A DNA stretch of 64,000 nucleotides from Aculops lycopersici (taxonomy: Eukaryota > Arthropoda > Arachnida > Trombidiformes > Eriophyidae): contig WNKI01000002.1 in NCBI GenBank assembly GCA_015350385.1, forward strand, positions 7,081,987 through 7,145,986, given 5' to 3'. The position numbers were made by a program, and so were the translations under genes. Within the stretch, counting starts at the first letter, position 1. Each line of letters opens with the position of its first letter. The notes beneath the pieces were generated by a model. The model was not told the DNA's origin. It saw nothing but the letters and a program-made list of their open reading frames with translations, and ran no database searches. Below are positions 36,489 through 46,985 of the stretch, piece after piece.

Positions 36489-39400
36489 TCACCTTCGACC
36501 GTATCTAAACATTGAGGCTTCTGACGATGTAACAGGTGGTTCTGTTGATGAGTCATTGCCACTTCCACCACCTGAGGTTGAATTTGCAGCTAGAGTCTCT
36601 ATGGTCGGCCTCATCGTTGGACTATTTGTTGGGGATGATTTCGATTGAGTTGTGCTGTTGAAAAATACTGTCGGTAAAATCGAAGTGGATTCGGGTGTGC
36701 TTTGTGATCTGGATGTCGAGGCCATTGTAGTGGTGCTGGTTGTTGTTGATACTGGTTGTCCGGTGGTCGAATTGACACACGAACTACGGTTTGCTTTAAA
36801 ATCTACTGGTCTTTTCATAGGCTCAGTTATGCTCTCCAAATCCGAGAAACGTCCTCGTTGCATCCTCAATCTGGATCCAACTTTTGACTGTTCTTGTGGT
36901 TGCTTTGAAAATTGTCGCAAAAGGGTATGAGACATTGGAACATGGTCTAGATTATTGATGTGTCTCTGCACTAATCTGATTTCCTCGTCATCGATTTGCG
37001 ATGTTGACTGGTCATCGAACGACTCGTCCAAGGGTATAAACTTTATCTTTTCGAGATGTTGCACCCCGTTTGCATCCTCAACTATGTTACCTGTCTGAGC
37101 TATTGGTGAATCTGGATCCATATGTCGCACTTTTGTTCTTGTTTGCGATGGCACGACCTGTTGTGGCGATAGCCTCATTTGTCGACCATGGCCGGCCGAG
37201 TTTGTTGTGTGATATGGATGTTGATGGTTGTGTTTTTGCTGGTTGCTTGACTGGCGTCTCAGCTGGTCCTGCCGATAGAAGGGCACCGGACGCATCAGCG
37301 GGTGGCCACTAAGCGGTGCATAGGGTCCAATTGAATTGTAACGATTGAATGAGGGTGGCAAATGGTGGCGTAGCTGGTCCGCTATTTGAGGCGGAATCAG
37401 AGGACTCAATAAGCGGCCTCCCTCGTTGAAAGTAGATCTAAATGGACTCATGTGTCTCAAAACACTAGGTCTCAATGGAGTAGGACCGCCGGCGACTAGT
37501 CCCGGAAACATTGCCGCCACTACTGGCGACGCCTGGTAGGTTATCGCATGATGGCTCTGGAACCCAGGCGGCTTGTGCAGACTCATCTCGCGCAATCTGA
37601 CAGGTGGGCCGCCGCTCGTGATGGTTGTTGTCGTTACAAGTGGCGGCCTATCCAAGAGTTGGACATCAGGGTGCCGTGGATATTGATTGGAGTAAACGTT
37701 TCCATCCATAATATTGTTCAATGGTCTTACCATTTGGTGGTGAGTCAAAGGAGATTGTGATTGCTGTTGTTGCTGTTGATTTTGTTGTTGGTGGTGTTGC
37801 TGCTGTCCCGCTTGTTGATTTGGCAGAGAATGCTGTTGCTGCTCTTGTTTCAACATTTGCGATGACTCGTGTTGCTGATGATGATGGTGCTGTTGCCGAT
37901 CGCCGGACTGACTCGACTTCATTTGCTCGTTTTGGCCGCCATAGTGTCTAATATTATCGCTTTGTTCAGTGATTCCAGAATCAGGAGCCAAATTGGCAGT
38001 AGATTCAATCTGACCGATCGGACTGTTTGTGCTACTTGAACCCGGCCTCAATGGTTGCTGTGATTGCTGTTGTTGCTGCTCGAATTCACTTTGTCCTTGG
38101 AGAAGGGAGCTAATTTGGTTTAATGTCAAGGAGTTGAGAGCATTCTGTAGGTTCTGTCGCTGTACACTATCCAACTGACTCGACGACATTTGAGGTATAG
38201 ATTGAGGTGGAGCAACTGGTGCTTGATGCATTGATTGCTCAACAAAGGGAGCTCTTGCTGTTGGTCCGTGCGGAAAGAGTACCTGAGATTGTTGGTGTTG
38301 TTGTGGGTGGTGTTGTCTTTGCTCCAAATGTTGATGCTGTTGTTGATTTGTTTGCGGTCCATCATTGTTAAATCTATTCTGATTGGCTGCATTATATATC
38401 AAGTGGCGCTTTTGGCCCGTGCTGAGCTGATCGACACCTGCAGCTGCCGCTGCCTCAAGTTGTGCTCTCGATAGTTCAATCTCATCCTCCTTCAATATTG
38501 CTATTGGAACGCCGATTATCCTCTGGTTCGGTCTCAGCTCACCTGTTAGCTCGGCGGACGCTGGATCGCCTTCCTGGTTAGCTTGTGAGCTTGCAAACAT
38601 CATGGCCAAATCGTTCATTTGTAACTCGTCGTTTGGAGTTGGATCCTGATACAACCCATTAAGTTCATCTAGAGTTAATCGATTTTGATTTGGTCCGAGC
38701 AGTTGGTGTGGTGGCGGTGTTTTCATTACGGGAAATTGATGCTTCATTTGCACTCGATTCTTGATTAGATTTGCTGGCGAAACTGGAGCCTGTTGTTGTA
38801 TGGATTGTAATCCAGTTGGCAGTTTTGCCACAGGAGTCCAACCTAAATTAGACACCTGTTGTTCTTGATGCTGCTGCTGCTTCAGGTCGTCAGGTACGTG
38901 CTGAGGTCCCTGATTGTTAAGTAAGCTAGCCATTGTGTTTGATTTTCCATTCTCACCCGTCGACTTCTGATCGCTTCCGCTACCACCTGTTTGCTGCATG
39001 AGCTGTTTCATCAACTGAGCCATTGACTCCTGCGAGCTCTTTAGCTCGTTCTTGGTTTGCTCATGCTTATTTAGTAACTCCCTAATTTTGTCCAAATTGT
39101 TGGCCAGATGAGAGGTATGAACATTCAAGTTGACCTGTTGCTGCTGCGAGCTTCTGTTTTGGTTACTCAAGTCAATGATGGAATTTGCTACATTTTGGGC
39201 TCGCAACCAGCTTGGCTGGCTGCTGTCGGTATTGTTGTCGCTTCCAATCAGCTTTTGTTGCTGAGCCAACTGACGCAACTTATCGGCCAACAGATCGAAG
39301 TTTTTGTCGATGTTCTCAAGAGTTAATCCATTTGTCGACTTGAAATCGTTCAAAGATAAAGACCCAGAACCACCTGCGGCCTTGAGCAACTCACTGATAT

Positions 39401-41309
39401 TCCTATTGCCCTGTTGACTTAAATTCGATGACTCCTGAGTGGTCAACCTGTTCTCCTGTCTCTTCTCATTCTTGGTATTATTATTAATCTCGCCATTTGA
39501 ATCGGTGGTCAACTCATTAACACTCGTTCCAACCTTTAACAACTTATTAGAGTTGTCACGTTCTAATTGCTCATTTCCAGTTGGCTTATTTTCCAGATAC
39601 TGCTGTTTCATTTCGTCCATCTTTTTCTGGGTTAGCTGTTGCTCAAAGTTGATGGCACTCGTAACTTGACGCAGGATTTCGTCTTGCGATTGGTAGGCGG
39701 TTTGCTCCAAGTTGCCACTCTCATTTCCGGATGTCACTTGTGATTGTTCCAAGGATGGATTCGTGGAATTCAACGACATTTGACCCATCTCATTGGTCAG
39801 CGAGCTCATTGAGGCAAATGAGAGCGAAGTATTACTGGCGCCATCTTGGGCAACAACATTTATGGTACTCGCCTGGCCAACTGGATACTTGATCCCGTGA
39901 ATTAATTGATTCTGCTGCTGGCGAATGAGTTTCTGTTGATAGGGATTCTGTTGTTGTTGTTGATGTTGTTGTTGATGGTGTCTATTGATATCGTTATTTT
40001 GTCTAAAAGCTTCCCTAATGGACATCTGGTTTCGCCTGGATGGAACTTGAGGTGTTTGTTGTTGCATTGGTTGGTAACCCTTAACTGCAGGACTAGTTGT
40101 GGATTGTGCCTGTCTAATCTGCTGTTGCTTATCTTGCTGAGCCCACATGCCCGGCTGATTGATGGTGTTGGATGTGGTTGTTGCATTTTGACCCTGTGGT
40201 TTTATTAGCTGCAACCATTTTGCAGGTAAACTCGATTGATTGCCAAAGGAGGTCGAGTTTTGGCCAAAACTTGGATGCTGCGAAACGGTAGCCGAGTTTT
40301 GGGCTGATGTTTTTCTCAATTTCCTGGCAGCAATAGGATCCTGAAATTGAATCCTACTCAGCCATCGCTCAAAGTTCACGTTGTCAAGTGAACCGGAAGT
40401 TGAGGTAGTTGCATTATTACCTTCCGATGCCACATCAACCGCTTGATCCTCCTCCTCGCGCTCCAACTCGAGGGGACTCTTTGTTGTTGAAGTGTTGGAG
40501 CTCTCATTAGAGTTTGAGTTTGACACGTTCATAGATCCTATCAGATTGGAAACTATGTCGTTCATATTGGCATCTATCGGGTGTTTCGTGAGCGCGCCAG
40601 ACATCAACCTGTTGTTTGATGATTGCTTGTTACTATTTGAATTCATTGTTGAATTTCCGTCCACATAATGGATATTTTGCGGGCTACTTGAACTTGAGTG
40701 AAGACGATCGCCACTTCCGTTATCTCTATCGATTGAACCTGATGGTCTCAAATACTTGGCCACCAGTTGCTCGTTGTGTTGGTCCATATTCATAGAAACC
40801 GGTGCAACTGTGGTCGATGGCCTAATCGTCGAGGGGCTTGCTGTCGTGGTCGTCGCCGAAGGTATTGGCTCGCCACCTGCTGTCTCTCCTTCGTCAACAC
40901 TATCCTCATAGTCGGACTCGCCACCCGAACTACCTGGTAGGAGCATAGACCAGATATTACTCAACCTCCGACTCGACTTGTTGCTTCTCAAACGATTAGC
41001 TCTCTTCTTTTCTTCAGTTGAATTGGAGTTTTGTTGTTCATTGCTAATCAATTCATTCATTAAACTATCCTCATTGTTATTTATAGCTTCGGCTAAATCT
41101 AAATTCTTACTCTCCAGTGAGATTCGAGCTTGTAGTTTGGTTGAGTTTTGGCTTGTTGTTTCGGTGGCATGAGTAGTGATAGTTGTTATGGTAATTACGA
41201 GGCACAAAATTAGCAACGTAGACGAGACTGCGGATCTCGACGCCAATCGGCGATTTAGCATCTTGAGAATAGTAACTCGATCGTCTTGGAGCCTTTTCCC
41301 TTCCATCAT
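36489..41309 (-). CDS. Giant Gln/Asn/Ser-rich secreted protein, 1606 residues
   Basis: Single uninterrupted frame. The longest form starts at 41309. The ATG at codon 17 (41261) gives a more normal signal peptide (basic NRRLASR, core TLLILCLVITITTITTHA), so either start is possible. The protein is mostly low-complexity: many glutamine runs, Asn/Ser-rich and acidic stretches and N-glycosylation sites. A Pro/His/Met-rich block lies at about 1240-1400 and a more ordered segment (IVEDANGVQHLEKIKFIPLD) at about 1420-1440. It ends SMFRYGRR. The Tyr-Gly-Arg-Arg ending looks like an amidation and cleavage site, but no basic pair sits close upstream. I recognise no family. It resembles the Q-rich protein at 910-4994 in composition and in its last residues. 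Its stop lies 84 bases from that of tafazzin. Confidence 0.8.
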   Translation of the reverse strand: MMEGKRLQDDRVTILKMLNRRLASRSAVSSTLLILCLVITITTITTHATETTSQNSTKLQARISLESKNLDLAEAINNNEDSLMNELISNEQQNSNSTEEKKRANRLRSNKSSRRLSNIWSMLLPGSSGGESDYEDSVDEGETAGGEPIPSATTTTASPSTIRPSTTVAPVSMNMDQHNEQLVAKYLRPSGSIDRDNGSGDRLHSSSSSPQNIHYVDGNSTMNSNSNKQSSNNRLMSGALTKHPIDANMNDIVSNLIGSMNVSNSNSNESSNTSTTKSPLELEREEEDQAVDVASEGNNATTSTSGSLDNVNFERWLSRIQFQDPIAARKLRKTSAQNSATVSQHPSFGQNSTSFGNQSSLPAKWLQLIKPQGQNATTTSNTINQPGMWAQQDKQQQIRQAQSTTSPAVKGYQPMQQQTPQVPSRRNQMSIREAFRQNNDINRHHQQQHQQQQQNPYQQKLIRQQQNQLIHGIKYPVGQASTINVVAQDGASNTSLSFASMSSLTNEMGQMSLNSTNPSLEQSQVTSGNESGNLEQTAYQSQDEILRQVTSAINFEQQLTQKKMDEMKQQYLENKPTGNEQLERDNSNKLLKVGTSVNELTTDSNGEINNNTKNEKRQENRLTTQESSNLSQQGNRNISELLKAAGGSGSLSLNDFKSTNGLTLENIDKNFDLLADKLRQLAQQQKLIGSDNNTDSSQPSWLRAQNVANSIIDLSNQNRSSQQQQVNLNVHTSHLANNLDKIRELLNKHEQTKNELKSSQESMAQLMKQLMQQTGGSGSDQKSTGENGKSNTMASLLNNQGPQHVPDDLKQQQHQEQQVSNLGWTPVAKLPTGLQSIQQQAPVSPANLIKNRVQMKHQFPVMKTPPPHQLLGPNQNRLTLDELNGLYQDPTPNDELQMNDLAMMFASSQANQEGDPASAELTGELRPNQRIIGVPIAILKEDEIELSRAQLEAAAAAGVDQLSTGQKRHLIYNAANQNRFNNDGPQTNQQQHQHLEQRQHHPQQHQQSQVLFPHGPTARAPFVEQSMHQAPVAPPQSIPQMSSSQLDSVQRQNLQNALNSLTLNQISSLLQGQSEFEQQQQQSQQPLRPGSSSTNSPIGQIESTANLAPDSGITEQSDNIRHYGGQNEQMKSSQSGDRQQHHHHQQHESSQMLKQEQQQHSLPNQQAGQQQHHQQQNQQQQQQSQSPLTHHQMVRPLNNIMDGNVYSNQYPRHPDVQLLDRPPLVTTTTITSGGPPVRLREMSLHKPPGFQSHHAITYQASPVVAAMFPGLVAGGPTPLRPSVLRHMSPFRSTFNEGGRLLSPLIPPQIADQLRHHLPPSFNRYNSIGPYAPLSGHPLMRPVPFYRQDQLRRQSSNQQKHNHQHPYHTTNSAGHGRQMRLSPQQVVPSQTRTKVRHMDPDSPIAQTGNIVEDANGVQHLEKIKFIPLDESFDDQSTSQIDDEEIRLVQRHINNLDHVPMSHTLLRQFSKQPQEQSKVGSRLRMQRGRFSDLESITEPMKRPVDFKANRSSCVNSTTGQPVSTTTSTTTMASTSRSQSTPESTSILPTVFFNSTTQSKSSPTNSPTMRPTIETLAANSTSGGGSGNDSSTEPPVTSSEASMFRYGRR

Positions 41310-42845
41310 GTGCCGATAAATCTATCAAATCATACACTGGACACGGATATGTTCATTATAATCTAATACGTGAACTAAATCTCATCTCAATCTTTACATT
41401 ACAATCAACGTTTCACTCTCATTCGTCCAACCGAATGACGCAAGAGTTCAGCCATGTAGCTGACTCTCTGCCCCGAGTCACCAGTCTTCGTCTTGCAAAC
41501 GGTGGACTTCGAAAAGTAACATTCTTCGGGGGTGATGTAGCATTATGGAAGTCGAGGTTTTAGGTGAGAACATGTATTATATTGGCGTGATAGTGGCGAG
41601 AGTAATCGTGCCGAGAAAATACAACATTTGAAGCATCAAATAGTGAGGAGACTGGATTGATTCGTTTGCTGGGCGTCGACCCACAGGTGGTGACCTGTGC
41701 GATTCTAAGCTACCTGTCTAGGGTGACACAATGCACTGGATCACTCTAATGTTCGAATTGATACTTTTGAATGATACTTTTCGCCCACTTGCCCTCTCGC
41801 TCGCTTTAGAGAAGACTCATAATACTAACTGTTACATAATATCACGCCCAGCATCACCGCTAACCAACCAACAAGGAAGACACAAAGGATATCATAGGAT
41901 ATTCTCGCTCACTGGCGCTTGCGAGAGTTCAAACAGGTGGTCGCAGGTATCGCACTCATCCACAACAAGTCAAGCCATTCAATTGTCCAGCGAGAGATTC
42001 AGAGAGTGGACATTGGCCAGCCGTGTGTCATCTACCTGTCGACATCGTAACGGGTAGGTTACTGTTGTAGATGATGTTGATGTTGTGCTGTCAGCGAGAC
42101 AGGTTCTAGAGTTTCCAGTGCGATGACATGATTCAAGAAAGAAAACTTTCACCTCAGATTATTCCGATAAAAGACCACACGAGGAGAAGTGGTAGTGGTA
42201 GAAGGAGGATAGTGTAAAATATGAGGCAATTCACCTAACTTAGTCACAGTAGTTCTCGTGCATTGTGTTTTTGGATTGCGAAACTTTTATTCAATTCCAA
42301 TTCAACAGTTTGGCTGACGATTCGTCAGGTGCAATCTCTCTTGCTGTTGCACGAAACTACTTCTTCTACTTCTACAAACACAACAACAATAACAATGGCC
42401 ACCAACATCTCGGTAGTTTTTGCTCTAGTCTAATCCTCCCCTCGGATGGATATGGAATCTTCATCTCATCTAGTTGGCGTCCGCGAAAACTCGTTGGAGA
42501 TGGATGCTGGGCAAGTTTGTTGGCTGACGAAGATGATAACTTTTGAACTATGGCTACTGCTTCTAGTTCTGATCTGACCATCTTTCAGATCATCTAATTT
42601 GCTGGCCACCGTATTGTATATTGTTCTCGTTCGTGCTGTTGCTAGTATTAATAATCAGGTGTCGACCGAGTGAAAGTGGGGTTTAAGAATGTTGTTTGCT
42701 TGAAAACATTTGTGAGTAGTATAATTGGGAATATGTATCTGTGATAACACTTTCATAATGATAATAATGATGATATTATTAATATAATGTGAAGATTCAT
42801 TCAGATAATAATGATGATATTTCTATATGTGTAACAAACAAAGTG
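41310..42845. other. Intergenic stretch
   Basis: Promoter side of the 1606-residue gene and the 3' side of RETREG. Minus-strand donor-like sites (GACAG|GTAG) occur near 41715 and 42033 and could belong to 5'-UTR introns of the 1606-residue gene. TTTATT at about 42286 would be a minus-strand AATAAA for RETREG. No other gene is supported. Confidence 0.45.
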
Positions 42846-44168
42846 TCAACCCAGCAAGACGAAGCCATCGTGCTGTTGATCTTCTTCCTCCAAATCTATT
42901 AGTGAATGAGATTCATCATTTGAACTACTTGTTGTATCATCTGACCTCTCGGTTTGCACCGGCTCGTTGAATAGAGTTGATGTTGGTCTTGGATACAAAT
43001 TGATTGGATTGGAGCGTTCCTTAGGTAACGATAACAATGGCTCCGAATCTCCATCTTGCTCCTCGTTCGCCTCCTTATTAGTATCGGCAACGGCTGAGCT
43101 AGTTTTCTCACTGGATTCTGTTGATGATGATCTTCGATATAAACTCATGCTTCTCTCTTTGAGCAAATCGAATAGAGATTTTGTTGTTGGTGTTGTGGTC
43201 GACGAGGTCAATAACGATAATGTTGAGTCGGGAGTTGGGAAGCTCGAGCTGGGTTGTCTTTTATGTTGTTCATCTTCTTCTACTGTTTTTGATTCCAAGG
43301 CTTCAATTGCAACCTCAATAGGCGTCTCGCCTTGTTCCAATCGTGACTCGTTAAGGTCGTTGATTATTTTGAGACCAATTGTTTTCCAGAGATACTTCTT
43401 AACCTCATTTGGTAGAAGGTGCATGTAGATTCCAGGCGCTAGGACTAGTAGGATCATGGATGAGAACACTAGCGTTAGCCCATCGACCCTATGGCCAAGG
43501 TAGGCGGTGCAGGATAATGTTGAACAAATTATTGAACAGAAAGCTACCGGTCGCTTGTGGCGTAATATTATCATTTTCTTGAGATAAAACTCTAATAACA
43601 ATCTGAGATTTCTAGTAACTTGGCCAAATTCTTTCAGAGTCATAACATCTGGATGCAAATAAGTCCATCTATTAACATCAGCCCGTTGAACATCCTCGTC
43701 TTCAGGTGGAACTCTAATCTCTGGCCACACGTGTTTAAACCAAACTTTTGTTAGGTTGTATGTGAACAATGCAATCATTAGGGTGGCATAAAACCTTGGC
43801 GCTAAATAGGTGAGCAACAATAACGACGATATGAGACCAGTTAATGTGCACAATGATAGGAAGGGGTCGTGCCAGAGTATCACAACTTGGAACCAGGCAA
43901 AGGTGGACTCAAGCCAATTCAAAACTAAATACTCGGTGCTTGAGGCATTACCTGGTGGCCTTTGATTGGCTCCAGCGCTACTCTCTACGGCTGCTTCGTT
44001 TGCTTCTGCATTTTGTTGGTTGCGATTCTGGTGTTGCTGTTGTAGGGTCTGTAGGGAAGCTTGGACTACTTGACGGCCGGCGCTAACAATACTCTGGCCC
44101 AGTCTCTGACCAGATAGGAATTCGTACATGTCTCCAACTACTAGTAGAACAAAGACTCCGATTGACAT
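42846..44168 (-). CDS. RETREG: Reticulophagy regulator (FAM134/RETREG-type ER-phagy receptor)
   Basis: 440 residues, uninterrupted. Two long hydrophobic hairpins form a reticulon-homology domain. The first is at about 95-145, starting with the family signature WFQVVILWHDPFLSL. The second is at about 205-250. They are separated by a linker with an amphipathic helix (LKEFGQVTRNLRLLLEFYLKK, near 178-198). The C-terminal half is disordered and Ser/Thr/Glu-rich. The last residues, after an acidic patch, are DGFVLLG, a LIR motif (F436-x-x-L439) that would bind Atg8/LC3. In the family this protein bends ER membrane and links it to the autophagosome. Unusually, the LIR is at the very end of the chain. 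A minus-strand donor (AAG|GTAAGA) after 44562 points to a 5'-UTR intron. The start at 44168 precedes a hydrophobic stretch; M14 is an alternative. Confidence 0.82.
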   Translation of the reverse strand: MSIGVFVLLVVGDMYEFLSGQRLGQSIVSAGRQVVQASLQTLQQQHQNRNQQNAEANEAAVESSAGANQRPPGNASSTEYLVLNWLESTFAWFQVVILWHDPFLSLCTLTGLISSLLLLTYLAPRFYATLMIALFTYNLTKVWFKHVWPEIRVPPEDEDVQRADVNRWTYLHPDVMTLKEFGQVTRNLRLLLEFYLKKMIILRHKRPVAFCSIICSTLSCTAYLGHRVDGLTLVFSSMILLVLAPGIYMHLLPNEVKKYLWKTIGLKIINDLNESRLEQGETPIEVAIEALESKTVEEDEQHKRQPSSSFPTPDSTLSLLTSSTTTPTTKSLFDLLKERSMSLYRRSSSTESSEKTSSAVADTNKEANEEQDGDSEPLLSLPKERSNPINLYPRPTSTLFNEPVQTERSDDTTSSSNDESHSLIDLEEEDQQHDGFVLLG

Positions 44169-45083
44169 GGAATCTTGTGTTAGCTTTTGGTTCTTGCTCT
44201 CTTCTTGTTTTCGAGTCAGGATTTAGACTAGCTAGTCTGCAATGCAACTCAATCTTTTCTCGTTATTAAGTCAACTTGTGATATTCAATTCAATTAGATC
44301 TGGAGCGAGTAATCAGAAAGTGATGATTATAGTGATTGTAATTATAAATCGACAATCTTAGCTTCTCAATCTTGTCCACGTTATTCTTGTATCACCTCCT
44401 TGTTCCTCGGCTCAGTGAGATTCCCGACAAATAGATAGCAAAGAAAGAGATTCAAGAGATATAATCTAACTAAGTGGGTGCTTCAATTGTTTGCTCAGTA
44501 TTTGTCTGTTGTTAGTTTGTTTGTTTGTTTGCATTCATCCAAGTGGGTGTTAGAATCTTACCTTCTTTGTTGTTAAGATAAATCGCATGTAATACAGCAA
44601 GAGAAAATCAGTTGGTTTGATCTAGTTGGTGATTTTCTTGATGAATTAAAATATGAGATATTGATATTGATGGTGATACTAGCAATTGTTTGCACTATGG
44701 AAGTAATGCTCTTGGTTCTGGTGTTTGGTGTTGATGTTGCTGCTTCTGTTGTTGTTGCTTTAGTTGCTAATCGAGTTTAGGTCTAGAAAATAAAACTGCA
44801 ACAACATTCTTCTTCTCCGTTAAAGTTGGTGTTAACCACAAGTTAGTTAGTCGTTTCCCTTTGCCTCTAGCAGCAAACAACAATTTGGCGCCCTAAAACG
44901 AATCTAAAATCTCGCAAGTCTTACCAACAAACAGTAGGTTGTGATATACTATTAGTGTGAGAAGCATTGCCTTGTGTACAACAACTTTCCCTAGCTCCCA
45001 GTGTCTCGCTGCGCCGTTTGTTTTTTTGCAAGCCTCGAGGACGACGATAACGATGACGACGATGACGATAACGACGACGACTA
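44169..45083. other. 5' region of RETREG
   Basis: Contains the minus-strand donor (exon end 44562), TTTG/TGTT simple repeats near 44516-44532 and a GAC/ACG run near 45040-45081 that abuts the inverted-repeat element. No further gene is supported. Confidence 0.45.
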
Positions 45084-45303
45084 CAGTCGGTGAATTTTAT
45101 TTTGCCAATCTTCGCGCAGGTCCGTCGCAAAACTTGATTTGGATTTTTTACGCGTGTTTCGTGGGGGAAAATTGTCGCAATTTTTGCGACTTTCTCTTCT
45201 GAGTTAATATTCTTTCATACAATCCGTATAGACTTCTGTACTAGTTCAAAATTAGCGCCTGGATGCTCATTCGATCGATTCGCAAGTTAAAATTCATCGA
45301 CTG
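45084..45303. mobile_element. Tc1/mariner-type MITE, copy 1 (220 bp)
   Basis: It starts CAGTCGGTGAATTTTATTTT and ends with the imperfect inverse complement (…AAAATTCATCGACTG). TA precedes the left end at 45082-45083; the right flank is CA, possibly a mutated TA. It matches copy 2 at 53337-53541 along its whole length, including a conserved core TCTTCGCGCAGGTCCGTCGC and the subterminal GGATGCTCATTCGAT. It has no coding frame, so it depends on a transposase elsewhere. It lies between RETREG and the Nova-like gene. Confidence 0.8.
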
Positions 45304-45741
45304 CAGTCTGCAGCAAGACCAAAGAGAGTGGATAAAAGAATATTGTTTGTTGTTGTTGGTGGTGCCGTTGCTGCTGCCTTCGTCAGCAATGGTGCGCATT
45401 TTACGTGGTGCGCTGCGTTGTTGTTGTTGTTGTCGTTGTTAATGCAAGCCTACGGGGGGGGGGAGCCATGAATTTTGGGGGAAAATGAAAACTCCCATTA
45501 GTTGCTGCACTAAATTTGTTAGCTCTCGAGACGTTGTGCAAGACGAATGATGCTGTTTATTTCTCGCGCTCTGTGCGCCCATTCTGTGCAACCATTTCGA
45601 AGACAACCCTCACTTGCGTTTCTTTAATCCATGAGTTAACATCAATTGTGAATCTACTTTACTATTCTAAATCCCACCAACTATAATATAGTAACGAGCC
45701 AACTGGCCCATCGTTACAACGGTACAACAATTAGTGTAACA
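45304..45741. other. Upstream region of the Nova-like gene
   Basis: Contains TTG/CTG repeats near 45348-45440 and a G10 run near 45454. A TATAATATAG at about 45682 could be a TATA-like element or a weak acceptor. The Nova reading frame stays open back to about 45680, so an upstream coding exon cannot be excluded. Confidence 0.4.
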
Positions 45742-46617
45742 ATGTGGTTCAACTTTAAAATCCTAGTCCCAGCGCCGGCGGCTGGCCGCATTATTGGCAA
45801 GGGAGGCACCACGATAGCCCAACTCCAAAAGGACGCTGGCGCTCGGGTTAAAATGTCAAAGGCCTCGGAGTTTTATCCCGGAACCACCGAGCGAGTTTGT
45901 TTAATCTCAGGTCCCATTGAAGGAATACTAAAGATCAACGACTTCTTTATGGAAAACTTTTTCTCAACTTCAATCAAAATTTTGGTGCCAAATAGTACCG
46001 CAGGCATGATCATTGGAAAGGGCGGTAGTTATATTAAGCAAATCAAGGAGGAATCTGGAGCTTATGTTCAGATATCACAAAAGTGCACGGACTTGTCGTT
46101 ACCTGAACGATGCGTTACCATTATTGGCGAGCTTGAGAACATTAGAAAAGCCTGTGCAATGATATTGAGTAAGATAGTTGAGGATGTCGGCAGCGCCTAC
46201 CGCGATCCCCTAGGTACCTCGAGTTGTGGCTCAAGTCCCATTCCGCCATCTTTGTCTTCTTTCACAAACACCACCGATAGTTTAGTATCATCTATATCAG
46301 CGGCAGCAGTTGCGGCGGCGGCGGCAACAGCAACCACAACAGCATTAACACCATGGACACCAACCACCACCACAACCATCAATAACAATCACAACTCAAT
46401 CATTAGCTCAACCAATACACATAATAACCACAACACCAATAGCAACAACAATGGTAACTCCATCACCTCGGATTTAAACTCAGCTCAAATCATTGAAAGT
46501 ATCAAGATGGTTATGAGGGTCAGTGGATACGGCGAGGATGTTGTCTCTGAGATAACCTCGGCCATGTCCACGTTGGCCAGCTACGGTGTTCTGGGCGTTG
46601 GACTTGGTCTTTTTTGA
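45742..46617 (+). CDS. Nova: Nova/pasilla-like RNA-binding protein with only two KH domains
   Basis: 291 residues, uninterrupted. KH1 (about 3-68) has its GKGG loop at 19-22 and the Nova signature SEFYPGTTERVCLI. KH2 (about 76-143) has GKGG at 92-95 and ILVPNSTAGMIIGKGG. Nova proteins bind YCAY-type RNA elements and control alternative splicing in neurons. The linker between KH1 and KH2 is only a few residues, against some tens in Nova1. A Ser/Ala/Thr/Asn-rich spacer follows. The end (GYGEDVVSEITSAMSTLASY…GLGLF) matches the Nova spacer motif that normally precedes KH3, but the frame then stops, and KH3 is not found anywhere in the window. An AATAAA 165 bases on supports a real 3' end. The start is the first ATG and may be an internal Met of a longer form. 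Confidence 0.8.
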   Translation: MWFNFKILVPAPAAGRIIGKGGTTIAQLQKDAGARVKMSKASEFYPGTTERVCLISGPIEGILKINDFFMENFFSTSIKILVPNSTAGMIIGKGGSYIKQIKEESGAYVQISQKCTDLSLPERCVTIIGELENIRKACAMILSKIVEDVGSAYRDPLGTSSCGSSPIPPSLSSFTNTTDSLVSSISAAAVAAAAATATTTALTPWTPTTTTTINNNHNSIISSTNTHNNHNTNSNNNGNSITSDLNSAQIIESIKMVMRVSGYGEDVVSEITSAMSTLASYGVLGVGLGLF

Positions 46618-46781
46618 TCTCACACTTGTTCATGTATCATCAATCACAAATCATACCATAACAACCATCTAACTGCATATTATCGCCCCATTAATTTACA
46701 CACTTACATTTGTTTACATGTTCTCTCTCATAAAATCAATCCTCAATCACCACTAAAAGAACAACATCATAATCACATCTA

Positions 46782-46787
46782 AATAAA
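46782..46787 (+). terminator. Poly(A) signal of the Nova-like gene
   Basis: AATAAA 165 bases past the stop at 46617, in AT-rich sequence, 199 bases before the stop of the convergent gene. Confidence 0.5.
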
Positions 46788-46985
46788 GTTAATCGTTATC
46801 ATTACCATTTATGGTTTAATTATTATTAGTGTGCGGGAGATGAGTTTAATTTGTCAATGGCAGTTATAGTTGATCTATATGTACATGAGATTCTCTTGAA
46901 TTTACAATCTGATAATTTCTTGTCGTCTGTCAATCTTATTTACAATAATCAGTCAAGCATGTCAATGGATTTGCGATCAATATTA

